From Lachnoclostridium edouardi (lineage in GTDB: Bacteria > Bacillota > Clostridia > Lachnospirales > Lachnospiraceae): a stretch of 64,000 nucleotides of DNA. Both the position numbers and the translations under genes were made by a program. This document shows positions 51,897-60,615 of this stretch, piece after piece (positions within the stretch are counted from its first letter, which is position 1; every line of letters begins with the position of its first letter). Location: assembly GCF_900240245.1 (NCBI RefSeq), contig NZ_OESQ01000001.1:986712-1050711 (forward strand), read 5' to 3'. The notes under the pieces were generated by a model, which made no database searches, was not told the DNA's origin, and worked only from the letters and a program-made list of their open reading frames with translations.

Positions 51897-53597
51897 ATGG
51901 CAATCTATCATCTGGAAGCAAAAGTAGTCAGCCGTGGTACAGGAAGAAGCGCTGTCGCAGCTTCCGCTTATCTGAGTTGTTCTAAAATCCTTAATGATTA
52001 TGATGGGGTGCAGCATGACTACACCCGCAAGAAAGGACTGGTCTGGCAGGAAGTATTCCTACCAGAGTTCGCCCCATCAGAATGGAAAGAACGGGGCGTG
52101 CTTTGGAACGCCGTAGAAGAAAATGAAAAGACAAAAGACAGCCGCCTTGCCCGTGAATTTGTGGTTGCTCTACCGATTGAGTTGAGCGAAGCACAGTGGA
52201 AAAAGCTGCTGTTCGATTTTATTTCTGGCACCTTTGTAGCTGATGGGATGTGTGCAGATGTGGCAATTCACGATCCATACCCTCCTGGTCATAATCCCCA
52301 TGCCCATATCATGCTGACAGTGCGCCCGTTAGATGAAAAAGGGAACTGGCAATATAAGACGCTGAAAGAATATCTCTGTGTGAAAAATGGAGAGGAACAA
52401 GGTTTTACTGCGGATGAGTTTAAGATAGCACAGACAGAGGGATGGGAAAAGCAATACCAGTATAAGGTCGGTCGCAAGAAGGTATATCTGCCACCTTCCG
52501 AAGCGGAGAATCACGGCTATGAACGAGCCAGCAAGCATCCGAAAAGCACCAAGTTCGGCAGACAGAATCCCATTGCCGAGCGTTGGAACAGCGAAGAACA
52601 ACTTGTTTTATGGAGAGCAGCGTGGGCTGATGTGACGAATCACCATTTGAAGACTGCCGGACACGAAGAACGCATCGACCACCGCAGTCATGCAGATCGG
52701 GGCTTGACCGAGCAGCCCACCATTCACGAGGGTGTGGTTGCAAGAGCATTGGAGAAAAAGGGGATTGTTTCTGACCGCTGTGAGTTGAATCGTCAGATTA
52801 AGGCAGACAACGCCCTTCTGCGGGAATTGAAAACAACAGTGAAAAAGCTGATGCAGGCAGTCAAAGTATCTATTCCTGCGCTTGCAGAAGCAATGGAGTC
52901 CTTACGGGCGAACATGGTTATTTTCCGCTATCAGATTCGCTATGCCGGTTTTGGAAAACACAAATTATCGGAAAGCCTGAATGTGTTGAAGCCCGATCTG
53001 GAGCGCTATACCTTATTGGCACAGCAGATTAAAAATAAGACCAAAGAACGGAAAACGCTGTTGGCAGAGAAGAAAGCGACACCATTTTATCAGTTTGTTG
53101 CTCATAATGATTTGGCAAAACAGATTGCCGAACTGACGGAAGACTTGGAAGAACTGAAATCCGAAAAGACGATGCTCCTCAGTTCATTTGATTGTAGTGA
53201 GGATACCGGAATTGCTGAGGTCAAAAAGAGTGTTGCGGCTATGGAAGGAAATTTGAAGCGGCTGACAAAGCAGGAAGAAAAATATGCTGCCGAGTTGGAG
53301 GATGCCTTAAAGCAGTTCTCGGAATTAAGGGAGCAGGCAAAAGATGTGGATTCAGCAGAACTCTCCGAACAGCGAATCGCCTTACAGGGGGAGAAGATTC
53401 AATCTGCCACTTCCAAAATCAAAGCGGCATATGGAGAAAAATTTGATCCGCTTATTCTGTTTGACAGCAAGCGTGATGTTTCTGAATTATTGGAAGAAAA
53501 AACAGAGGTACAATCTGTTCGTGAGCATTTGCGTGAAAAACAGGTGCAGACTTCCGAGCGTAAAAAAACTTCAAAGAAACACGAGCAGGAACGGTAA
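51897..53597 (+). CDS. MobA/MobL-family relaxase
   Basis: 566 residues. Residues 1-260 are the relaxase domain: the MAIYHLEAKVVSRGTGRSAV start, AAYLS-type region, LAREFVVALPIELSE and the metal-binding histidine motif HNPHAHIMLTVRP. The rest is a long helical, coiled-coil part with no primase or helicase signature. The enzyme nicks the transfer origin and leads one strand into the recipient using another element's conjugation pore. No type IV secretion genes are in the window, so the element is mobilizable, not self-transmissible. AAAGGA lies upstream of the ATG. Confidence 0.88.
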   Translation: MAIYHLEAKVVSRGTGRSAVAASAYLSCSKILNDYDGVQHDYTRKKGLVWQEVFLPEFAPSEWKERGVLWNAVEENEKTKDSRLAREFVVALPIELSEAQWKKLLFDFISGTFVADGMCADVAIHDPYPPGHNPHAHIMLTVRPLDEKGNWQYKTLKEYLCVKNGEEQGFTADEFKIAQTEGWEKQYQYKVGRKKVYLPPSEAENHGYERASKHPKSTKFGRQNPIAERWNSEEQLVLWRAAWADVTNHHLKTAGHEERIDHRSHADRGLTEQPTIHEGVVARALEKKGIVSDRCELNRQIKADNALLRELKTTVKKLMQAVKVSIPALAEAMESLRANMVIFRYQIRYAGFGKHKLSESLNVLKPDLERYTLLAQQIKNKTKERKTLLAEKKATPFYQFVAHNDLAKQIAELTEDLEELKSEKTMLLSSFDCSEDTGIAEVKKSVAAMEGNLKRLTKQEEKYAAELEDALKQFSELREQAKDVDSAELSEQRIALQGEKIQSATSKIKAAYGEKFDPLILFDSKRDVSELLEEKTEVQSVREHLREKQVQTSERKKTSKKHEQER

Positions 53598-53621
53598 AAT
53601 CCCGTTCCCGCCCGCTGATTT

Positions 53622-54569
53622 TTATAGAAGATCATTTAATAAGTTCATACACTTGACCTTCTGTTGGAGATTTGCGCTGCCATAGACATTCAGCGTGAAG
53701 GAGACATTTTTATGCCCTAAAATCTCCGAAAGAGATTTAATGTCAAACTCCGGTATCTCGATTGCCCGTACTGCGAAAGTGTGCCGGATTTCGTGGAATT
53801 TTACCTTTTGCAGCCCATTTCGTTTCAGAAAACGGGAAAAGAACTGCCGGTATGTGCGAGGTTCTGTTGGCTTCGTCTTACCAGTCAAGAAGTAATGGTT
53901 GGGGTTTTCTGTATAGAACTTCTTGATAATGTTCATCAGCAATGACGGTACAGGAATTGTTCGAGCTGATGTCTTGGTCTTCGGTGGTCCTATGTGTAGA
54001 TAGGACTCTCCTTTTTTCTTGTCATAAATGCGTTGGACGGTTTTGTTGATGCTGATAGTTTTATCCGTCAGCGAGATGTCTTTCATTTGCAAGCCGCAGA
54101 GTTCTCCGATCCGTACACCGGTAAACAGTGCGATGAGTATGCCAGCGGTCTTCCTGTTCAGGTTCATGTAGATGCACTGAATCAGAGCTTGCTCTTGATC
54201 CTTAGACAGAGAGACCACCTTTTTGATGCCTAACTCTTTAGGGTACTCAATCAAGTCCCAGTTGAGCAACGGTATTGCTCTCTCTTTGTAGGCATATTCC
54301 ATAGCAAGACGCAACACAAGAATCACATCTCGTATGGTCTTTACAGTGAGACCGCCAGACTTATCCAGCCGTCCGGACTCGTAGAGATACGATATGTAGC
54401 TCTGAATGTCCTGTTCGGTGATGCTGCCAATCTTCCGTTTGCCGAAGTGCGGTATTAAATGATTTTCGGCTATCAGCGTGAAGCTGGCATGGGTTGACGG
54501 TGTGATCATTGGCTTCTTTTGATTTAACCAAGTGTTCAACAGCGTCTTGAATTGTGTATTGTTAGTCAT
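53622..54569 (-). CDS. Tyrosine recombinase next to hsdS, probable specificity-gene invertase
   Basis: 315 residues from the ATG at 54569, which has GGAGGTGG upstream. It has a SAM-like N-terminal domain (1-110) and a catalytic domain with TGVRIGELCGL (first Arg), KFHEIRHTF (His-x-x-Arg) and LGHKNVSFTLNVYG (nucleophile Tyr). It lies 55 bases from the first silent hsdS copy, in the position held by site-specific recombinases of other phase-variable type I loci. It is therefore likely to act on the inverted repeats in the hsdS genes rather than to integrate the element. It could alternatively be the integrase of a nested island. Confidence 0.8.
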   Translation of the reverse strand: MTNNTQFKTLLNTWLNQKKPMITPSTHASFTLIAENHLIPHFGKRKIGSITEQDIQSYISYLYESGRLDKSGGLTVKTIRDVILVLRLAMEYAYKERAIPLLNWDLIEYPKELGIKKVVSLSKDQEQALIQCIYMNLNRKTAGILIALFTGVRIGELCGLQMKDISLTDKTISINKTVQRIYDKKKGESYLHIGPPKTKTSARTIPVPSLLMNIIKKFYTENPNHYFLTGKTKPTEPRTYRQFFSRFLKRNGLQKVKFHEIRHTFAVRAIEIPEFDIKSLSEILGHKNVSFTLNVYGSANLQQKVKCMNLLNDLL

Positions 54570-54623
54570 ATTGACCACCTCCACGGATATTATCTGATGG
54601 AGGAATAATCAGGGCATTATAAA

Positions 54624-54676
54624 CCTCAAGTAACGGTCTCGAAAAGCGTCCGAAGCTTCGCTTTCCGGGCTTTGAT
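54624..54676 (+). repeat. hsdS 5' recombination repeat, silent copy 1
   Basis: About 53 bases beginning CCTCAAGTAACGGTCTCGAA. They are nearly identical to those at 56549-56601 (same strand) and to the reverse complement at 58967-59019 in the expressed gene. Inversion between opposed copies would swap first recognition domains. Confidence 0.85.
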
Positions 54677-55180
54677 AAGCCGTATATATTACATCGCATC
54701 GGGGACATATACGCCGAGCGTAGTGAGCGTGAGGCGGCTGATATGGAGCTGCTTTCTGTTACAATGAATGATGGAGTTATGCAGCGTTCCGAAATTGAGG
54801 GGAAAGACAACTCAAGAGAAGATAAAAGCAACTACAAGGTTGTCCGCAAGGGAGATATGGTCTATAACTCGATGAGGATGTGGCAAGGAGCGAATGGCGT
54901 GTCTTCTTATGACGGTATCGTCAGCCCTGCCTACACTGTTCTCACGGCAAAGGTCTCTATCTGTAATGAGTATTTCGCAGCTCTTTTCAAGAACTATAAA
55001 CTGATCAACGAGTTCAGAAAGAACTCACAGGGGATGACCTCCGATACATGGAACTTGAAATATCCGCAAATAGAAACAATCAAGGTTTATTTACCGGAAG
55101 TTGCAGAGCAGGAAAAAGTAGCCTCTATGCTCGTTACCCTCGACAAAAGAATCGCAGCACAAGTAACGCTTGTCGAACAG

Positions 55181-55200
55181 CTCAAGAAGTATAAAAGAGG
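55181..55200 (+). repeat. hsdS central recombination repeat
   Basis: CTCAAGAAGTATAAAAGAGG codes LKKYKRG between the two recognition domains. Copies lie at 57112-57131 on the same strand, at 58389-58408 on the opposite strand, and as a 16-base part at 56416-56431 on the opposite strand. They allow independent exchange of first and second domains. Confidence 0.8.
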
Positions 55201-55783
55201 ATTGCTTAACAAGGTTTTTTCAAATATCAATGGAAATATATACCCGACAGTCTATTTATCCGAAGTTGCTGATTTTTTACAGGGACTTACATATAGTCCA
55301 AGTGATGTTTCAGTTGCGGGGTATCTTGTTTTAAGGTCATCCAACATTCAAAATGGAGTGCTGTCTTTTGATGACTGCGTCTATGTAGACAAGAAAGTGG
55401 ATGAGAGCTTACAAGTAAAATGTGATGATGTCATTATGTGTGTACGAAATGGCAGCAAAAAGCTTGTTGGAAAAACTGCACTAATTCCAAACAATATGGC
55501 TATGACAACATGGGGCGCATTTATGATGATAATTCGTAGCAAGCTAAATGATACTTATATCTTTCATTACTTAAATAGCCAAATGTTTTTTTCTCAAGTT
55601 TTTAAGGACACGGGTACAGCAACGATCAATCAGATAACCAAAGGAATCCTTAATGAATGCAAGTTGCCTCTTCCTCCCGAAACGGCAAGAAAACAAATTT
55701 CAAAAATGCTTTCTTCATTTGATGTAAAAATCCAAAATGCGGAGATGTGCTTGACTACATTGGTGGAACTAAAAAAGGCTCTT

Positions 55784-55817
55784 TTGCAACAACTCTTTAT
55801 ATAAAGAGCTGCTGCAA
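55784..55817. repeat. Inverted repeat joining the ends of two convergent hsdS cassettes
   Basis: TTGCAACAACTCTTTATA meets TATAAAGAGCTGCTGCAA. It codes QQLFI in both directions and makes a palindrome across the overlapping stops. Confidence 0.75.
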
Positions 55818-56431
55818 TAATGCCACTCGAATAGATTTTAGGGATTCATACTGAGAAAGTTCAGTTTGAAATCGACTTTCCAAGCAGTCAAGGAGCTTAG
55901 CTATTTTTAGCTGTGCCTCTTTTGAGGGAATAATAACCGGTATTCCCATCAAGAGATCATCCGTCATTGAAACTCTATCATGCCGAACACCTTGCGATCC
56001 GTTATCGTAAATATACCGATACCAAGCATCGCTCTTAAAATACCATGCAAGATAGGATGGCTCTATATCTGCTTGTAACACCAGACAAGTATATAGTGGA
56101 GAAATGATGCCTCTTTCTTTTCGCTCATATCGGTTGAAAGGACCGTAAGGAGCTGTGTTAGACTTTCTCGGATTATAAACAAAGTCACCTTGCTCAATAA
56201 CATAATAATTTGATGTGTTTCCATCAACCGCTATATCTTTGTCGAAGAAGTCCCGTTGTGGAATCAAGCCATACTCTGCGGAGTTTGTAATGACATTTTT
56301 GATTTCGCTCTTGTTATTTCTTCGAGAAACCTTCTTGAAAATTGCAGATAGTTTCACTGTTTCAAAGCCTGATGGCGAGACCACAGACATATTGCGGAAT
56401 ATCCTCTGCATGACACCTCTTTTATACTTCT
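55797..56431 (-). pseudogene. Silent half hsdS cassette (second target-recognition domain only)
   Basis: On the minus strand it begins inside the central repeat (KYKRGVMQRIFRN), codes one recognition domain (FKKVSRRNNKSEIKNVITNS to LLDCLESRFQTELSQYES) and ends at RVALLQQLFI. It lacks the whole first half. Its end overlaps the end of silent copy 1 by 8 bases through a palindrome. It is a donor for the second position. The first ATG in the frame is at 56411, but the real cassette border is the repeat at 56416-56431. Confidence 0.78.
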
Positions 56432-56548
56432 GACTAAGTACGCAGAATAGCTATATGAAAGACGAAAATCCCTTGCAATAGCGGAAACTCTCTGCTACTG
56501 CAAGGGATTTTGCTTTAAGTTCTTGCTACTATTCAGTTGTAAAATAGA

Positions 56549-56601
56549 CCTCAAGTAACGGTCTCGAAAAGCGTCCGAAACTTCGCTTTCCGGGCTTTGA
56601 T
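56549..56601 (+). repeat. hsdS 5' recombination repeat, silent copy 2
   Basis: It matches the expressed copy at 58967-59019 in inverted orientation, and the identity extends a few bases further through GAGCCGTGG. The pair spans about 2.4 kb and is the most direct inversion partner. Confidence 0.85.
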
Positions 56602-57780
56602 GAGCCGTGGAAACCGATAGCCTTTGGTGATCTTGTTCATGAATATAGTGATCGCACAAAAGAAGAGGACGAAGATACTCTTCTTTCTGCCGCCATCGAG
56701 GGAATGTTTCTAAATACAGAACTCTTTGGACATCAGCGAGGCGCAAGCAATAAAGGCTATAAGAAAATAAAATACGGAACGATGGTTCTGTCCACACAAA
56801 ACCTTCACTTGGGTAATGCTAATGTCAATCAGCGGTTCGAGCATGGGATGGTATCTCCTGCATACAAAACCTATGACATCACCGGTTGCTCTGTTGATCT
56901 CATAGCCCAGTGGATAAAATCCGACGCAGCAAAGCGTTTCTTCTACAATGCAACCACCGTAGGCGCAAGTGTATGTAGGAGGAATGTGGAGTGGGACACT
57001 TTGTACGAACAATCGCTTTATCTTCCGTGTCGTGACGAACAGGAAAAAGTGGCGAAATTTTTAGGTTTATTAAGCAACCGTATCAACAAACAACAGCAGT
57101 TTGTCTCAGCCCTCAAGAAGTATAAAAGAGGACTGTCCGACTCACTATTTGCCCACATTTCTCAGAGTTCTGGTTGTAAGATTGTTAAGCTTGGTGATGC
57201 GTTTGAGCTATTGCAGAACAACACTTTTTCACGGGAAGATTTGACCTCAGAACTTAGCACCGTCCAGAACATACACTATGGAGATGTGCTAATTAAATAT
57301 GGTGCAATAGTCAACATTGCCGAGGACAAACCACCATACATTAAACCGGATATTGAATTGAAAAAGTATTCTTCTGCAAGCTATATGTGTAATGGAGATA
57401 TTGTGTTTGCCGATACTGCGGAAGACTATACTGTAGGGAAAGCAACAGAAATTGCCGGAGCAAACGGTCTATCTGTATTATCTGGTTTGCACACTATTCC
57501 ATGCCGTCCGCTTATAAAGTTCCAGCCGATGTATCTTGGATACTACTTCAATTCATCTCTTTTCAGGACACAGATATATCCTCTCATTCAAGGGACAAAG
57601 GTGTCTTCTATAAGTAAGGGAGAGCTTATTAAAGCAAATGTATATGTACCCACATTAGAAGAACAAAAGAAAATTGCTTTATTGCTTTACTCAATGGATT
57701 GTCGGATTACTAAGGAAGAGAGAAAAAGCTCCGATCTGATCACTGCAAGGAAGGCATTGTTGCAGCAGCTCTTTATATAA
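56549..57780 (+). pseudogene. Silent type I specificity gene copy 2 (hsdS cassette)
   Basis: It opens after a TAG with the same SSNGLEKRPKLRFPGFDEPW segment, with no start codon in front. Domain 1 covers about 56610-57110 (VHEYSDRTKEEDEDTLLSA). The central repeat is at 57111-57131, domain 2 follows (FELLQNNTFSREDL, NIHYGDVLIKYG, TAEDYTVGKATEI), and the end is KALLQQLFI. Domain 2 is clearly related to domain 1 of the expressed gene, so the same recognition half-site may be usable in either position. It is convergent with the expressed hsdS and overlaps its end by 8 bases. Confidence 0.82.
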
Positions 57781-57795
57781 AAAGCTGCTGCAACA
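57760..57795. repeat. Inverted repeat joining silent copy 2 and the expressed hsdS
   Basis: TTGCAGCAGCTCTTTATA meets AAAAAGCTGCTGCAA. It is the 3' partner site for moving second domains between the convergent genes. Confidence 0.75.
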
Positions 57796-59032
57796 GAGAA
57801 CCACGCATTTTAGTGAGATTATCTAATTCCTTCTCGCAATACTCAACACGACTGCTGATTGCTTCAAGAACTCGCACTATGCGGTCTTGTGTCTCAGGAT
57901 CAGGATAAGATATTTCTATCTTAGAGATTTCGCTTGCCTGTACATGAACTATGGATTTGCCCTGCGCAACACGAGCAATACTCCCATTTACAATGTGATT
58001 AAGTATATAGCTCATAATTCTCCCGTCTACCTTTGAACTGCGGAAAATGTTCAGATCACCGGCAAGGATAACTCCGGGAAGCATCACACACGAAGCGGTA
58101 GAGATTTCTTCGGGCGTTTCGCCGGAGGTTGGAATAAGCACATCGCCTACAATGCTCCGATATACAGAATCGACTTCGGCTTCTGTTTTCCTTACAACAG
58201 AAGTAATGACCTCGTGGTAGGTTGTGTATAACTCTCCATACAGAATAAATGGCGTACCCGTTTTTGAAATATCTGCCTTTGACAACGGCGCACCCTTGAT
58301 AAATGAGCCAAGATTGCCTATGGTATCACGGCTCCATTGAGCATTTTTCAGCTTGCGGTCCTCTGGTGACAAAAGACTACGAACGACACCTCTTTTATAC
58401 TTCTTGAGGGCTTCTATTATCTTACTTTGAATTGCAGCCCTTTGATCCAGCAGATACAAGAGAGAACTGATTTTTTTCTGTTCTTCAAGGGAGTTTGGTG
58501 CTGAGATTTCGGTTTTTGAAATGTTCCCTTTACTAACGGATAAAACCTTAATACCCTGCATAAGAGGTATAAGCTGCTTATGATAGCATGATGTGTTCAT
58601 GTAATATCCAAGATACTTCGGAGCAAATGGAATCATAGGTCTGCATGGAATTGTATGAAGTCCAGCCTCAATCTTGCTTCCCAAAACATTATATATCTCG
58701 GTGGTTTTTCCGACGGTCTCATCTTCGGCTGTGTCTGCAATAACAACATCTCCGTCTTGTAGATGGACATAGTTTGGACTCTCGTTTCCGGGTACAATGT
58801 AAGGAATTGTTTGGTCAGAAGCATCAAGAACGCTTCCATATTTTATTAGAACATCGCCGTAATGGATATTTAATACCTTCCCGGCTGTATCAAGTTCAGA
58901 TCGTGAAAGAGTATTGTTTTGCAAAAAAGAGAATACAGAGCTAAACTTGCGGTTCTCCCACGGCTCATCAAAGCCCGGAAAGCGAAGTTTCGGACGCTTT
59001 TCGAGACCGTTACTTGAGGATACATTTGCCAT
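57773..59032 (-). CDS. hsdS: Expressed type I restriction-modification specificity subunit
   Basis: 419 residues. MANVSSSNGLEKRPKLRFPG is followed by domain 1 (about 28-190: LQNNTLSRSELD, NIHYGDVLIKYG, TAEDETVGKTTEI), the central conserved helix with ALKKYKRG near 210, domain 2 (GSFIKGAPLSKADISKTG, SIVGDVLIPTSGETPEE) and the C-terminal helix ending LLQQLFI. HsdS sets the DNA target of the methylase and nuclease. It is the only copy with a start codon, 2 bases after the hsdM stop. The repeats at its start, centre and end match the silent copies, so the allele shown is one of several possible. Confidence 0.93.
   Translation of the reverse strand: MANVSSSNGLEKRPKLRFPGFDEPWENRKFSSVFSFLQNNTLSRSELDTAGKVLNIHYGDVLIKYGSVLDASDQTIPYIVPGNESPNYVHLQDGDVVIADTAEDETVGKTTEIYNVLGSKIEAGLHTIPCRPMIPFAPKYLGYYMNTSCYHKQLIPLMQGIKVLSVSKGNISKTEISAPNSLEEQKKISSLLYLLDQRAAIQSKIIEALKKYKRGVVRSLLSPEDRKLKNAQWSRDTIGNLGSFIKGAPLSKADISKTGTPFILYGELYTTYHEVITSVVRKTEAEVDSVYRSIVGDVLIPTSGETPEEISTASCVMLPGVILAGDLNIFRSSKVDGRIMSYILNHIVNGSIARVAQGKSIVHVQASEISKIEISYPDPETQDRIVRVLEAISSRVEYCEKELDNLTKMRGSLLQQLFI
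58967..59019 (-). repeat. hsdS 5' recombination repeat, expressed copy
   Basis: It codes residues 5-22 of the expressed HsdS (SSNGLEKRPKLRFPGFD) and is the recipient site for domain-1 exchange. Confidence 0.85.
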
Positions 59033-59034
59033 AA

Positions 59035-60603
59035 TTACTTGCCCTCCACTTCAAACGGGAAATCAAGTCCCAGTTCGTCAAAAAACGGTTTCAGCTCTGC
59101 ATCAATGTCCTTGATTTCACTTTGCAGTTTGCGGATCTCCGCAGCTACTTCGTTCAGGTCAATTTCTTCTTCCGGCTCAAAGGTATCAACATATCGGGGA
59201 ATATTGAGATTGAAACCATTCTCTTCAATCTCCTGCATGGTTGCAACATGAGCATACTTGTCCACATCTTCACGGCGCTCATAGGTCTCGACGATCTTAT
59301 CAATGTCGCACTCACGGAGAATATTCTGGTTCTTGCCAGTTTCAAAATCATTGGAAGCATCAATGAACAGAATGTTGTCGGAATTGCCGTTGCGTTCTCT
59401 CTTGAGGACAAGGACACACACCGGAATGCCTGTACCGAAGAAGAGATTTGCAGGGAGACCAATCACGGCATCCAGCACATTCAACTTCTGGATAAGGTGT
59501 TTACGGATCACTTCTTCCGCAGCACCACGGAACAAAACGCCATGAGGCAGCAGCACAACAGCTCGTCCGTCCTCATCCATGTGGTGAACCATGTGCTGTA
59601 CAAAAGCAAAGTCAGCCTTGCTCTTCGGGGCAAGCTTGCCGTATTCGTTGAACCGGGGATCTTCCATGAAACTCAAATCGCCAGACCACTTTGCAGAATA
59701 CGGAGGATTGGCAACCTGAACACGGAACTTCATGTCACCGAAGTAGTCATGTTCCAAAGTGTCACCGTTGTAGATATTGAAATTGCGGTAAGGAATGCCA
59801 CGAAGGATCATATTCATTCGGGCAAGGTTGTAGGTGGTGGAAGTAAGTTCCTGACCATAGTAGTTACGCACATTTGCGTAGTTTTTAAGGCGTAGCAGAA
59901 GAGAACCAGAGCCACAAGTGGGATCGGCTGCGTCCTTGACATCCGTTAGTCCAAGACAAGCCAGACGGCACAGCAGCTCGGCAGGACCTGAAGGAGTGTA
60001 GAACTCGCCAGCCTTCTTACCGGCTGTTGCAGCGAATTGACCGATCAGATACTCATAGGCATTGCCAAGAACATCAATCTTTGTGTCTTCTACTCCGAAG
60101 TTGATTTCGTCCAGAGCGGCAATGATTTTTGCCATGACAGCACTTCTGTCTTTGACGGTATGCCCCAGTTTAGTAGAGTCGAGCTGCATATCAGAAAACA
60201 ACCCGTCGAAGTCCTCTTGAGAATCATTGCCAAGTGTGGACTCCATAAGGGCATTGATTGCTTTTTGCAAAAACTCAATGTCAAAAGAACGGTTTTCAAC
60301 CATCTTGACCATCTTGCGGAACAGGAATTGCGGTTCAATGATAAAGCCCAGATCACGCAGAGCCTCTTCTACAACGGCTTCTTTGTATTCCTCATCAGCC
60401 CATGCGTCTTCATAGCTGATGCCATCGTCTTTCAGAAGATTCGCCATGTACTTCTCTGTACGGTCAGACAGATAGTAGTAGAAAATCATGCCCAAGATGT
60501 AGTTCTTAAACTCATACGCCTCCATATTACCCCGGAGTGCGTTTGCCATCGCCCAAAGCTTATTGCAAAGCTCTTTCTGGTGCGCCTGAATACTGTTGTC
60601 CAT
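59035..60603 (-). CDS. hsdM: Type I restriction-modification methylase subunit
   Basis: 522 residues, the usual length. An N-terminal helical domain (LCNKLWAMANALRGNMEAYE, FKNYILGMIFYYYLS) precedes the N6-adenine methylase fold: GEFYTPSGPAELLCRL, DPTCGSGSLLLRL (SAM-binding motif I) and VANPPYSAKW (NPPY catalytic motif IV). The enzyme with two HsdM and one HsdS methylates adenines. AAGGAG lies ahead of the ATG. It follows hsdR by 12 bases and precedes hsdS by 2 bases in one operon. Confidence 0.95.
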   Translation of the reverse strand: MDNSIQAHQKELCNKLWAMANALRGNMEAYEFKNYILGMIFYYYLSDRTEKYMANLLKDDGISYEDAWADEEYKEAVVEEALRDLGFIIEPQFLFRKMVKMVENRSFDIEFLQKAINALMESTLGNDSQEDFDGLFSDMQLDSTKLGHTVKDRSAVMAKIIAALDEINFGVEDTKIDVLGNAYEYLIGQFAATAGKKAGEFYTPSGPAELLCRLACLGLTDVKDAADPTCGSGSLLLRLKNYANVRNYYGQELTSTTYNLARMNMILRGIPYRNFNIYNGDTLEHDYFGDMKFRVQVANPPYSAKWSGDLSFMEDPRFNEYGKLAPKSKADFAFVQHMVHHMDEDGRAVVLLPHGVLFRGAAEEVIRKHLIQKLNVLDAVIGLPANLFFGTGIPVCVLVLKRERNGNSDNILFIDASNDFETGKNQNILRECDIDKIVETYERREDVDKYAHVATMQEIEENGFNLNIPRYVDTFEPEEEIDLNEVAAEIRKLQSEIKDIDAELKPFFDELGLDFPFEVEGK

Positions 60604-60615
60604 TTTACATTCTCC

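Larger units (their letters stand above)
54624..55804 (+). pseudogene. Silent type I specificity gene copy 1 (hsdS cassette)
   Basis: The frame opens directly after a TAA with SSNGLEKRPKLRFPGFD, the same segment that follows the start codon of the expressed hsdS. It then runs through a first target-recognition domain, the central ELVEQLKKYKRG helix at about 55180, a second domain (YLSEVADFLQGLTYSPSDV) and the family end KALLQQLFI. No start codon or ribosome site precedes the conserved segment, so it is stored rather than expressed. The two domains are intact and can be moved into the expressed gene by inversion between repeats. Both of its domains differ from those of the expressed gene. Confidence 0.82.

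Noticed and set aside
54624-59019. The hsdS repeats as a CRISPR array
   Set aside because: Only a few long repeats, in both orientations, coding conserved protein segments, with kilobase spacing and no cas genes.
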